NCBI GenBank assembly: GCA_030147925.1
Contig: JASBUK010000011.1
Span: forward strand, 1 to 64,000
DNA length: 64,000 nt
Source: Trueperaceae bacterium
GTDB lineage: Bacteria > Deinococcota > Deinococci > Deinococcales > Trueperaceae
Reading direction: 5' to 3'
Shown: piece after piece, positions 1-7,215 of the stretch
Layout of the letters: each line of letters opens with the position of its first letter
Position numbering within the stretch: the stretch's first letter is position 1
Position numbers and translations under genes: made by a program
The notes under the pieces: generated by a model
Database searches by the model: none
What the model was told of the DNA's origin: nothing
Seen by the model: the letters and a program-made list of their open reading frames with translations, nothing else

Positions 1-33
1 AACTCACCTGGTGCCATTAGGCTTAAGTTGTTC

Positions 34-57
34 GGCTATAACCCCCAGGGGTTAGCC
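34..57. other. Short imperfect hairpin in the leader region
   Basis: The arms AACCCC and GGGGTT pair perfectly around a two-base loop, and GGCT/AGCC extends the stem after a small bulge. No T-run follows on either strand, so it is not a clear terminator. Bases 1-82 hold nothing else that I recognise. Confidence 0.25.
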
Positions 58-82
58 AAAACCAGCATGTTAAGGAGTGTTT

Positions 83-151
83 ATGAAGATAAGACGTTTT
101 CTTATTCCCATCGCCGCGACTGTCTTTATTGGCCTTGGCGCTAAAAGTTAA
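83..151 (+). CDS. Possible 22-residue membrane or leader peptide
   Basis: A short frame starts at an ATG preceded by a good ribosome site (AAGGAG, 72-77) and encodes MKIRRFLIPIAATVF followed by IGLGAKS and a stop. The composition is a basic start followed by a hydrophobic stretch, like a tiny single-span membrane peptide or a truncated signal peptide. It lies about 90 bases before the next small gene and could be a leader peptide for it. The evidence is only the ribosome site and the composition; such frames also arise by chance. Confidence 0.25.
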   Translation: MKIRRFLIPIAATVFIGLGAKS

Positions 152-244
152 CCCTTCCAAAGGACAATTATCCCTATTAATTATCACCGCGCAAAAGGTA
201 GCTTTAGTTAGCGCGAAGCCTTATTAGGATTATTAGGAGAAGTC

Positions 245-526
245 ATGATTAACGAAAGATGGGTAGTTGAAATCGCTGCAACGGAGCTGCAAACCGTGCC
301 GCAAGAACAGCTCGAGCTGGCCAGCCAGGTAAAAAGTAGCGACGGTAAACAACTGCTCATTTATCGGGAAAATTTTCTCGCTTATAAAGTCGCTTCGCTA
401 ATTCGGAGACGGGCACGCAAGGGCATTCTTGTCAACGATGACGGCCAGGATTACGCCAATGCCACGCGCTTAGAAGGTGGCAAACTTCTAGTGCTTGAAA
501 AGTCTGCCGAATGCAACGCCGCCTAA
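245..526 (+). CDS. Hypothetical protein, 93 aa
   Basis: I do not recognise the family. The ATG follows a good ribosome site (AGGAG about 7 bases upstream). The product is soluble-looking, mixed alpha/beta in composition, with no signal peptide or membrane segment. It has a basic patch (SLIRRRARKG, about residues 50-59) and an acidic segment after it (VNDDGQDY). It contains one copy of the genome-wide octamer GCTCGAGC encoding part of ...QLELA..., which suggests it is native rather than recently acquired. It stands alone; the following genes are on the other strand. Confidence 0.5.
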   Translation: MINERWVVEIAATELQTVPQEQLELASQVKSSDGKQLLIYRENFLAYKVASLIRRRARKGILVNDDGQDYANATRLEGGKLLVLEKSAECNAA

Positions 527-549
527 GCAACTTTTTTACAGAATCGGCA

Positions 550-952
550 TTACTGTTCGCTGCTTAAGAACAAATCACAATACCAATGAGCGCCGTAAGC
601 CAGGACATCGTAAGCTATGTCAGGCAAGGGTGACAGTTTGACCTTAGCCCAGCTTTGCGCTTCGGCCTCGCTGGCAAAGGGTCCGATCATCACATCCCTG
701 AGCGCCCTGCCAAGACTTTGGTAACAGTGGGACAGCCAAGTCCCGGATTTCTCCACGCTTATCCCTCACGACACGAAAATAGACATGTCTGTCCTGAAAG
801 CGCGGTTCTGTTACGGCCTCGGCCAATATCTTATCCAAAAGCTCAAGCTCGGCTATTACGGGAGGCGGGAATATCAACAAGGTCTCGAGTTTTGCGGTTT
901 TGGCTCGAGCAAGGATGCAGATCAAAAAGCTGGTGTTCAGGAAAAAGAGCAT
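550..952 (-). pseudogene. Frameshifted small protein with SPOR-like C-terminus
   Basis: Two minus-strand frames overlap. The upstream frame (952 to 644) starts with a hydrophobic stretch (MLFFLNTSFLICILA) and reads sensibly to VYFRVVRDKRG. The downstream frame (756 to 550) carries GPFASEAEAQSWAKVKL, which resembles the repeat of SPOR/sporulation-related domains that bind denuded peptidoglycan. Read together through a shift near 755-765 they make one protein of roughly 130 residues; each frame alone is implausible at one end. No slippery heptamer is visible at the junction, so a degraded gene or a sequencing/assembly indel is more likely than programmed frameshifting. The function is unknown. 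Confidence 0.4.
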
Positions 953-1133
953 AAAGCCGTTGCGCTAAGTCCTCTTTTAGCTCTATAGCCACAGCCAGCA
1001 GCCGCTGCGCGTTCAGCATGGCATACATGCTGGGGTTTTCACGCCCCCGGCTGTCTAGGTCAATCCCGGCAGCTTCGGCTTTGCGCCGAACTTCTGCACT
1101 TGCCTGGTGTTGATGCAAATCCTTCTGATTCAT
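843..1133 (-). CDS. Hypothetical protein, 96 aa
   Basis: Not recognised. The first 60 residues (MNQKDLHQHQASAEVRRKAE onward) look like a soluble, charged, helical protein. The last 35 residues overlap the next frame downstream by about 110 bases and look less protein-like. This gene and the frame from 952 may therefore be one locus damaged by two indels, or two overlapping genes. An octamer GCTCGAGC lies in the overlap. It lies immediately before an intergenic repeat (1156-1294). Confidence 0.4.
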   Translation of the reverse strand: MNQKDLHQHQASAEVRRKAEAAGIDLDSRGRENPSMYAMLNAQRLLAVAIELKEDLAQRLYALFPEHQLFDLHPCSSQNRKTRDLVDIPASRNSRA

Positions 1134-1155
1134 AGGTCAATAGGGGACTAGGGGT

Positions 1156-1294
1156 ATGAGTAGTTTGTGGTGAGTGGTTGGTGGTAGGTAGGAAACATTT
1201 TGGGAAATCCGTTGTCTCCTACCTCCTACTAACCACTTTCTACTTACTTTTTACTTTTCCCTTGCTTTGTAGGCATACTTTCTAAAAACGCTAC
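1156..1294. repeat. Dispersed intergenic inverted repeat, copy A
   Basis: The left part reads GAGTAGTTTGTGGTGAGTGG and on through TGGTGGTAGGTAGGAAA. The right part reads CTACCTCCTACTAACCACTT and on through TCTACTTACTTTTTAC, so the arms are imperfect inverted copies. A tail, CTTTGTAGGCATACTTTCT then AAAAACGCTAC, follows. Related copies lie at 7021-7150, 9421-9480, 9530-9590, 16641-16750 and 48899-48954. The core between the arms matches copy D closely. It looks like a REP/MITE-like element, lies between genes and has no coding capacity. Confidence 0.7.
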
Positions 1295-1300
1295 ATGATT

Positions 1301-2455
1301 CTAGCGTACGACACAGGAGGCTTTAAAAAGCTCCGGCAATTGTGGTGCTTTTAAGATTTCAGCCAGTGCGGTCATAAGTTCTAGATAGTGTTCGGGTCGG
1401 GCATTTTCCCCCATTAAACCTAAGCGCCAAATCTTACCGGCGGTCTGCCCCAGGCCACCGGTCACGCTGATGTGATGGTCATGGCGCAATTGATGGCGGA
1501 CCTTAGCGTCGTCAAGACCTGCGGGCAAACGCACGGCCACAACCGTCGGCAAGCGGTAGGCTTGCGGCACAAAAGCAGTAAAACCGATGGTTTCTAAGGT
1601 TTGCAAAATGGCCTGGCCAAGCCAGTGCACGCGCTCGGCTCGAGCCGCTATGCTCTCATCTAATGCCGCGCGGATAGCTTCGCCAGTTGCCCAGTGAAGC
1701 TGCACCGGAATGGTGTGATGATATTTGCGGCCATTCTCGCCGGGCTCCCAATAGTTCTGCATACCCAGCACATCGCTATACCAGGTAATTACGGGAGTTC
1801 GCCTTTGCGAGATGACTTCAAGGGCCCTGGCACTAAGCGCCACCGGTGCCAAGCCCGGCGGGGCGGATAGGCATTTTTGCGAGCCGGTATAGGCATAATC
1901 CACGCCCCAGGCGGCCATATCAAAGTCCAGCATACCCACAGTCGTCACCGCGTCCACCGAGTAAAGCGCCTCAACCTCGCGGGCAATAGCTGCTAGCTCT
2001 TTAACAGGGTTCATCACCCCGGTACTGGTCTCACCATGCACCATGGCAATCATTTTGGGGTGGTTCTTGTGGGCGGCCTCACGCACCAGTTCCAGCCGGA
2101 TCGGCTCACCCGGAGGGAAACAAACTGGGATTACTTCGGCACTGAGGCGCTGAGCCATCTCAATCATGCGCTCGCCAAAAACGCCGTTGCTGACAATCAG
2201 CACCCGATCACCAGGCTCGAGCAAATTGGCAAAACCCGCCTCCATGCCCAAAGAACCAGTTCCTGAGAGTAGGCTGGCAAAAGCGCCAGGGCCTGTCTTG
2301 TAAAGCGTATGCAAATCGGCCACGATGCGGTCGTTGTAGGCAAAGACCTCCGGATCCATGTGTCCGCGCATCGGCCAGGACATAGCTGCCAGTGCCCGAG
2401 GATGTATCGGTGTAGGTCCGGGGGTCAAGAGCAGCACGGGTTTTGAGATGTCCAT
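1301..2455 (-). CDS. Class V aminotransferase, alanine/serine-glyoxylate type
   Basis: A PLP-dependent aminotransferase of the alanine-glyoxylate / serine-glyoxylate / (S)-ureidoglycine branch. It shows the opening TPGPTPIHP (about residues 11-19), the cofactor-phosphate region [11 protein letters not shown], an aspartate in SVDAVTT that should contact the pyridine ring, and the Schiff-base lysine in [11 protein letters not shown] (Lys194). Length, 384 aa, is typical. I place the start at 2455 because AAGGA lies 8 bases before that ATG; an in-frame ATG three codons upstream (2464) abuts the ribosome site. It has its own long upstream region with an inverted repeat (2539-2560). Substrate choice (Ala, Ser or another amino donor) cannot be read from sequence. 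Confidence 0.88.
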   Translation of the reverse strand: MDISKPVLLLTPGPTPIHPRALAAMSWPMRGHMDPEVFAYNDRIVADLHTLYKTGPGAFASLLSGTGSLGMEAGFANLLEPGDRVLIVSNGVFGERMIEMAQRLSAEVIPVCFPPGEPIRLELVREAAHKNHPKMIAMVHGETSTGVMNPVKELAAIAREVEALYSVDAVTTVGMLDFDMAAWGVDYAYTGSQKCLSAPPGLAPVALSARALEVISQRRTPVITWYSDVLGMQNYWEPGENGRKYHHTIPVQLHWATGEAIRAALDESIAARAERVHWLGQAILQTLETIGFTAFVPQAYRLPTVVAVRLPAGLDDAKVRHQLRHDHHISVTGGLGQTAGKIWRLGLMGENARPEHYLELMTALAEILKAPQLPELFKASCVVR

Positions 2456-2538
2456 GTCACACATCCTTAAATTAAATGGCCCTTAGCAAAGCAGCAAAAG
2501 AAAAACGACCACACCAGCTAAGGCGGGTCATTCAGCAG

Positions 2539-2560
2539 GCGATACACTACTGTGTATCGC
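2539..2560. promoter_or_regulatory. Perfect 9-bp inverted repeat, candidate operator
   Basis: GCGATACAC and GTGTATCGC are perfect reverse complements separated by TACT. The element lies about 84 bases before the aminotransferase start on the minus strand and about 110 bases before the rimP promoter on the plus strand. No T-run follows, so an operator for a dimeric regulator is more likely than a terminator. Confidence 0.45.
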
Positions 2561-2672
2561 AGTTAAAAAGCTCGAGCTCTTGGCAAGGACTTCATTGCTA
2601 GGCAGTTTACACGAGCTAAGCTAAGTTGTAAAGCGAGAAATTTACAAAGTTTTCCCAACGTTTTAAACTCTC

Positions 2673-2702
2673 TTGTATTAACGCCTGCACAAGCAGTATA
2701 CT
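2673..2702 (+). promoter_or_regulatory. Promoter of the rimP-nusA-ylxR-infB operon
   Basis: TTGTAT (2673-2678) and TATACT (2697-2702) are spaced by 18 bases, a good sigma-70-type promoter. Transcription would begin near 2709 and give a leader of about 110 nt before rimP that contains a terminator-like hairpin. Confidence 0.55.
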
Positions 2703-2735
2703 CTTGTTTGGAATTTGTTTTCCGACTGCCTTTTT

Positions 2736-2766
2736 AAGGGTGGGTGCAAGATGCCCGCCCTTTTAT
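2736..2766 (+). terminator. Terminator-like hairpin in the rimP leader (possible attenuator)
   Basis: AAGGGTGGG (2736-2744) pairs with CCCGCCCTT (2754-2762), nine pairs with one G-T, around a nine-base loop, followed by TTTTAT. It lies between the operon promoter and the rimP start, so it would act as a conditional terminator of the nusA-infB operon rather than as the end of an upstream gene; the upstream gene is on the other strand. Confidence 0.5.
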
Positions 2767-2821
2767 CTTGCAAAACCCCTTTTATTAAGTAAAACGCAGC
2801 CGGGAAAACTGGAGGTAAGCC

Positions 2822-3265
2822 ATGGATTTGGCGCAGGCAGCGACCGATGTGCTCGCGCCGCTTGGCTTCGAAGTTCTGGAGCTAACGGTCAGTCATAAGG
2901 GTAAAAATATGCGACTCGTCTTGCGTATTGACCGCCTTGATGAGCGGCAGGTATCTGTCGAAGACGTGACCTTAGCCGCCGAGGTCTTTGGGCTCGAGCT
3001 TGACAGACTTGATCCCTTTAGCAACCCTTACCAGCTCGAGCTTGAGTCGCCCGGGCCGAAGCGTCCGCTACTAAAAGCGCGGCATTTTGAACGCTTTCAC
3101 GATCTGCTGGCCAAGGTCAAGACCCGGCAGGAAACGTTTAAAGGCATTATCCGCAATGTCCAGGATGATTACGTCACCTTCGAAGTCGGTCAGGAAATAC
3201 GCACGGTCGCACTTAAAGATATTGAAACTGCCCGTTTGGCACAGTGGCCTGAAACGCCCCGCTAG
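2822..3265 (+). CDS. rimP: Ribosome maturation factor RimP
   Basis: RimP binds the 30S precursor and assists late assembly of its head. The 147-aa product has the expected two-part layout: an N-terminal alpha/beta domain with the signature LELTVSHKGKNMRLVLRID (about residues 21-39), a conserved SNPYQLELESPGPKRPL segment (about 63-79), and a C-terminal SH3-like barrel. A ribosome site (GGAGG) precedes the ATG. It is the first gene of the classical rimP-nusA-ylxR-infB operon, and that context makes the assignment secure. Confidence 0.93.
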   Translation: MDLAQAATDVLAPLGFEVLELTVSHKGKNMRLVLRIDRLDERQVSVEDVTLAAEVFGLELDRLDPFSNPYQLELESPGPKRPLLKARHFERFHDLLAKVKTRQETFKGIIRNVQDDYVTFEVGQEIRTVALKDIETARLAQWPETPR

Positions 3266-3301
3266 CTTTTTGGCCACAACACAACTGAATAAGGAGTAGG
3301 A

Positions 3302-4480
3302 ATGAACAAGGAATTTATCGACGCATTAAACCAGCTTGCCATAGAGCGCAATTTAGACAAAGAGCAGCTTCTCTTGAGTTTTGAAGAAGCGCTCGAGCAG
3401 GCTTATGAACGCAATGTCGAACCCGGTAAGGACATCGAGGTACAGGTTGACCCGGAAAACGGTGAAATCGAAGTTTTGGTAATCAAACGCGTAGTCGAAG
3501 AGGTCGAGGACCCCGATAAGGAGCTGACTTTAGAGGAGGCCGCCGTACTCGACCCCACCATCGAAGTGGGTATGGAAATCGAGTTCCCGGTTGACCCCGA
3601 GCGCTTCACTCGCATTGCCGTCCAGACCACCAAACAGGTCATAACCCAAAAAATCCGCGAGGCCGAACGTGCCATCGTCTTTGACGAATACAAAGATCGC
3701 GCCGGCGAGATATTAACCGCCGTCGTATCCCGCGTGGATAACAAGCGCAATGTCTTTGTAGACCTTGGTCGTGGTGAGGCCATCATGCCGCCCAAGGAGC
3801 AAATACCCGGCGAACGCTATATGGTGGGCATGCGCCTTAAGGTCTATGTCGTTAAAGTTGAACTTTCCAACCGTGGCCCCAGCATTCTGGTCTCAAGAGC
3901 CGCTCCTGAGTTGCTCGAGTACTTAATGCGGCAGGAAATCCCCGAAGTGAGCGACGAAACTGTAGAACTCAAGGCGGTGGCCCGCGAAGCCGGACAGCGT
4001 TCCAAAGTTGCGGTCACCAGCCGCAACCCCAATGTCGACCCTATCGGAGCCTGCATCGGTCATCGCGGCAGCCGCATCCAGGCGGTCACCTCCGAGTTGC
4101 AGCGTGAACGCGTTGACATCATCATGTGGGACGCCAATCCCCGCGAGTTTATTCGCAACGCCCTCTCCCCCGCCAAGGTCGGCAACATTGACTTAGACAG
4201 CGAAAGCGGCGAAGCCCGCGTTATGGTTGCCAACGACCAGCTATCCCTGGCTATCGGCAAGGGTGGACAGAATGTTCGCTTGGCCGCTAAGCTCACCGGC
4301 TTTAAGATTGATCTGATTGCCTCGGAAAGCGTCTCTGATTTAGACGCAGCTATTCAGGCGGCAGCGGCACGTGTCGATGAAGAAACCGTTACCACCCCTG
4401 ATAGTCGCCGCGCTGCTTTCGACGCCCTGTTTAGCGCTTCTCCGGACGACGAAAGCGGTGAAACGGAGACTGAGAGCTAA
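3302..4480 (+). CDS. nusA: Transcription termination/antitermination factor NusA
   Basis: NusA binds RNA polymerase and the nascent RNA, promoting pausing, intrinsic termination and antitermination. The domains are in order: the polymerase-binding N-terminal domain (about 1-130), an S1 domain (about 133-200), KH1 with GACIGHRGSRIQAV and KH2 with AIGKGGQNVRLAAK, then a short acidic tail (DDESGETETES). At 392 aa it lacks the C-terminal acidic repeats of enterobacterial NusA, as in most bacteria. AAGGAG precedes the ATG. The terminator-like hairpin in its own leader invites autoregulation, which is inference. Confidence 0.96.
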   Translation: MNKEFIDALNQLAIERNLDKEQLLLSFEEALEQAYERNVEPGKDIEVQVDPENGEIEVLVIKRVVEEVEDPDKELTLEEAAVLDPTIEVGMEIEFPVDPERFTRIAVQTTKQVITQKIREAERAIVFDEYKDRAGEILTAVVSRVDNKRNVFVDLGRGEAIMPPKEQIPGERYMVGMRLKVYVVKVELSNRGPSILVSRAAPELLEYLMRQEIPEVSDETVELKAVAREAGQRSKVAVTSRNPNVDPIGACIGHRGSRIQAVTSELQRERVDIIMWDANPREFIRNALSPAKVGNIDLDSESGEARVMVANDQLSLAIGKGGQNVRLAAKLTGFKIDLIASESVSDLDAAIQAAAARVDEETVTTPDSRRAAFDALFSASPDDESGETETES

Positions 4481-4482
4481 AT

Positions 4483-4809
4483 ATGTCCCCAGCTGCCGCA
4501 GCCAAGCATCTGCCCTTGCGCCGCTGTGTGGCCTGTCGTGACAGCAGGCCTCAGGCCGAACTCATCCGTTTTTATCGCGGGGAGTTAAGTCAGTGGCGGT
4601 TAGATGCCAAGCAAAAAGCGGGTGGTCGCGGCGCTTGGATCTGTAAAGACAAGGTAGCCTGCCACAACGAAAAGGTGCTTAAGCGTTTTTTTCGCTCCCA
4701 GGCACTACGTATCAGCAAAGAAATTGCCGCGTTGCGCCAAGATGAGGAAGTTAATACCCAAACAAGCAAGTCTCAACACAATTCCCGAATTGGAGGGGTG
4801 AATGTCTGA
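4483..4809 (+). CDS. ylxR: YlxR/RnpM family RNA-binding protein
   Basis: A 108-aa member of the YlxR (DUF448) family, a modulator of RNase P activity in Firmicutes. The signature CVACRDSRPQAELIRFYR (about residues 15-32) and the GGRGAWIC segment are diagnostic; the family's usual C-terminal helix is extended here by a polar tail. The start lies 2 bases after nusA and the stop overlaps infB by 8 bases, with the infB ribosome site (GGAGG) inside this gene, so the two are translationally coupled. Confidence 0.9.
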   Translation: MSPAAAAKHLPLRRCVACRDSRPQAELIRFYRGELSQWRLDAKQKAGGRGAWICKDKVACHNEKVLKRFFRSQALRISKEIAALRQDEEVNTQTSKSQHNSRIGGVNV

Positions 4810-6577
4810 TAAAGTCCGAATTTACCAACTCGCCAAAGACCTGAACCTAGAAACCAAAAAAATGCTCGAGCTACTAGACTCAATGGGCGTAGAGTACAAG
4901 TCCCATTCGAGCACATTAGATGCGGAAACCGCCGAGACAGTCAGGCAAATCATTGCCGAAGAGAGTAGCGAAGCCGCTCCGGAAGCTAAAGAGCCGCAAG
5001 TAGAAAAGGCAGAAAAACCAGCCAAACCGGCTAAAGCAGCGCCCAAAAAGACTAAAAAAGCCAAGGAAGCCCCCCTGCGCGCACCGGTAGTCACCGTTAT
5101 GGGCCACGTTGACCACGGCAAAACCAGTCTGCTGGACTATATCCGCAAATCAAGAGTCGCCGAAAAAGAGGCTGGCGGCATCACCCAACATATTGGCCCC
5201 TATCAAGCAGAAACCGCTGGTGGTACTATTACTTTCTTAGACACCCCCGGTCACGAGGCTTTTACCACTATCAGGCAGCGCGGCGCTAACGCTACCGATA
5301 TTGCCGTTATCGTGGTAGCAGCAGACGACAGCATCATGCCGCAAACACGCGAAGCCATCGCCCACGCCAAAGCCGCCGGCGTGCCGATCATTGTGGCCAT
5401 CAACAAAATCGACCTGCCCCAGGCCAACGCGGATAAGGTCATGCAGGACCTGATGCGGGTAGAACTGGTGCCCGAGGCCTTTGGCGGCGATACCATCACC
5501 GTGCCAATCAGCGCCAAGACCGGTCAGGGCATCGATGACCTTTTGGAGATGATTTCGCTGGTGGCCGAAGTTGAGGACCTCCGCGCACCTGCCGACGGTC
5601 CGGCAGAAGGCATCATTATCGAGTCGATTCTTGATAAACGTGCGGGCGTTTTGGCCACGGTGCTCGTGCAAAAAGGCAAACTGCACGTAACCGATTACAT
5701 CGTCTCCGGCGAAGCCTGGGCCAAAATCCGGGCCATGACCGACTCCGCCGGAAAACGCATCAAGGAAGCCGGGCCGTCCGTTCCGGTGCAGATACTTGGC
5801 TTTAGCGAACAACCCTTAGCCGGTGACAGCGTTGCCGCCGTTGCCAGCGAGCAGGCCGCCAAGCAACTGGTAAGCAAACGTCGTGAAGAACGCGAGGAAG
5901 AAGAGCGCGCTAACATCGGCATAAAAGGCGTGACTTTAGCCGATCTCTTTAGCAAAACCAAAACAACCAAGATCAACCTGATACTCAGGGCTGACACGCA
6001 AGGTTCGCTAGAAGCTATCAAAGGTGTACTGGCAAAAGAATCCGCAGCCACCGATGAGGTTGATTTGGAAATAATGCTTGACGCCGTGGGCGCACCAACC
6101 GAAGCCGATTTGCTGTTGGCCGGCACCGCCGACGCCACCGTCATCAGCTTTGGCGTCAATCCGGCAGGTAGCGTTATTAAAGCCGCCGAACGTCAGGGAA
6201 TCACCTTAAAGAGCTATCGCATCATTTACAACCTCATCGAAGACGTGCAAAAAATGATCCGGGGCCAGATTGAACCCGAATACGAAGAACGGGTCATTGG
6301 TCATGCCGAAATTCGCGCCGTCATCAAAGTACCCAGGTCCGGTAATATCGCCGGTTCCTATATAACCGACGGCTTTATTCGCCGCGGAGCCAAAGCGCGT
6401 CTTATTCGCGGAGGCAAAGAGGTCTATAAAGGCTCCATTGCACAGCTCAGACGCTTTAAGGACGATGTGCGGGAAGTACAGACAGGCTTTGAATGCGGTA
6501 TAAATCTGCAAAACTATGACAATGTCCAAGAAGGTGACATTATCGAAGCCTACGAGATGGTCGAGGTGAGCGTTTAA
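4802..6577 (+). CDS. infB: Translation initiation factor IF-2
   Basis: The GTPase that places initiator tRNA on the 30S subunit and drives subunit joining. A compact IF2_N domain (residues 1-52) is followed by a short Lys/Ala/Pro/Glu linker (about 55-92), then the G domain with G1 GHVDHGKT (101-108), G3 DTPGHE (147-152), G4 NKID (201-204) and G5 SAKT, and then the C-terminal beta-barrel domains including the fMet-tRNA-binding C2 domain. At 591 aa it is a short-form IF-2, usual in the Deinococcota. Last gene of the operon. Confidence 0.97.
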   Translation: MSDKVRIYQLAKDLNLETKKMLELLDSMGVEYKSHSSTLDAETAETVRQIIAEESSEAAPEAKEPQVEKAEKPAKPAKAAPKKTKKAKEAPLRAPVVTVMGHVDHGKTSLLDYIRKSRVAEKEAGGITQHIGPYQAETAGGTITFLDTPGHEAFTTIRQRGANATDIAVIVVAADDSIMPQTREAIAHAKAAGVPIIVAINKIDLPQANADKVMQDLMRVELVPEAFGGDTITVPISAKTGQGIDDLLEMISLVAEVEDLRAPADGPAEGIIIESILDKRAGVLATVLVQKGKLHVTDYIVSGEAWAKIRAMTDSAGKRIKEAGPSVPVQILGFSEQPLAGDSVAAVASEQAAKQLVSKRREEREEEERANIGIKGVTLADLFSKTKTTKINLILRADTQGSLEAIKGVLAKESAATDEVDLEIMLDAVGAPTEADLLLAGTADATVISFGVNPAGSVIKAAERQGITLKSYRIIYNLIEDVQKMIRGQIEPEYEERVIGHAEIRAVIKVPRSGNIAGSYITDGFIRRGAKARLIRGGKEVYKGSIAQLRRFKDDVREVQTGFECGINLQNYDNVQEGDIIEAYEMVEVSV

Positions 6578-6622
6578 CAGGGTGTCCACCGGGTACCCTT
6601 TATTTTATATAAACAGGAGTTT

Positions 6623-7006
6623 ATGCTATATTTGGCAACTTGCGCTAGAATAACGTTCGTGTTCACTCGTAGCAACTTCATGCCGCGGCTTTTGCTAGCC
6701 TTGCTCTTTGGCTTGCTGCCACTGTTGCAGATGGTTTCGGTCTGGCCGCTGGCTGGTGGCACCGAAAGTTCGGGTATGCGGGCATCGCTGGCGCTGGTGC
6801 TCGAGCTGCCCTCGCGTGTGAGCTTAAGCCCGGTTTCAACTTCGCAGCGCAAACTGACAGCTGGAACTATGCCGACAGTTTCAGAGCGCTTACTTCATGG
6901 CAGAGCCTTAGCGCTGCCAGCACAGCAATTTCTGACCGATTATTTATTGGCTTCGCCCAAATTCATGCTAGTGACTCTCCAACGACTGCAACTGGAGGGT
7001 GGCTAA
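6623..7006 (+). CDS. Hypothetical exported protein
   Basis: Not recognised. The longest frame gives 127 aa with a ribosome-like AGGAG close to the ATG. A second start, GTG at 6659, lies 7 bases after TAGAAT (6646-6651), the leaderless arrangement common in this genome, and would begin right before FTRSNFMPRLLLALLFGL, a better signal peptide (basic start, hydrophobic core ending near WPLAGG). The mature part is short, polar and without cysteines. It sits between infB and secDF, separated from the latter by an intergenic repeat. Confidence 0.5.
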   Translation: MLYLATCARITFVFTRSNFMPRLLLALLFGLLPLLQMVSVWPLAGGTESSGMRASLALVLELPSRVSLSPVSTSQRKLTAGTMPTVSERLLHGRALALPAQQFLTDYLLASPKFMLVTLQRLQLEGG

Positions 7007-7020
7007 GTCTATTTCAAAGT

Positions 7021-7150
7021 AAAAATAAAAAGTAAGTAGAAAGTGGTTAGTGGGAGGTAGAAACCAGGGGTTTTCCAGAGGTGGCAAAGTCAGGCAACGG
7101 GAATTTGTCAGTTAACCGCAAACTACCGACTACTAACCACCACAAACTAT
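7021..7150. repeat. Dispersed intergenic inverted repeat, copy B (inverted orientation)
   Basis: It begins AGTAAGTAGAAAGTGGTTAG then TGGGAGGTAG, the reverse complement of the right arm of copy A, and ends CTACTAACCACCACAAACTA, the reverse complement of its left arm. The interior differs from copies A and D. It fills most of the gap before secDF. Confidence 0.65.
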
Positions 7151-7215
7151 CAAACCTTTGAAAACTTGTCGGCTGTATTAGCCAACAGCAGTAATCACAA
7201 CAGGAGTATGATCTT

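Noticed and set aside
5237-5812. 191-codon open frame antisense to infB
   Set aside because: It is a shadow of the conserved G domain; the His/Gly/Asp-rich translation has no family features.
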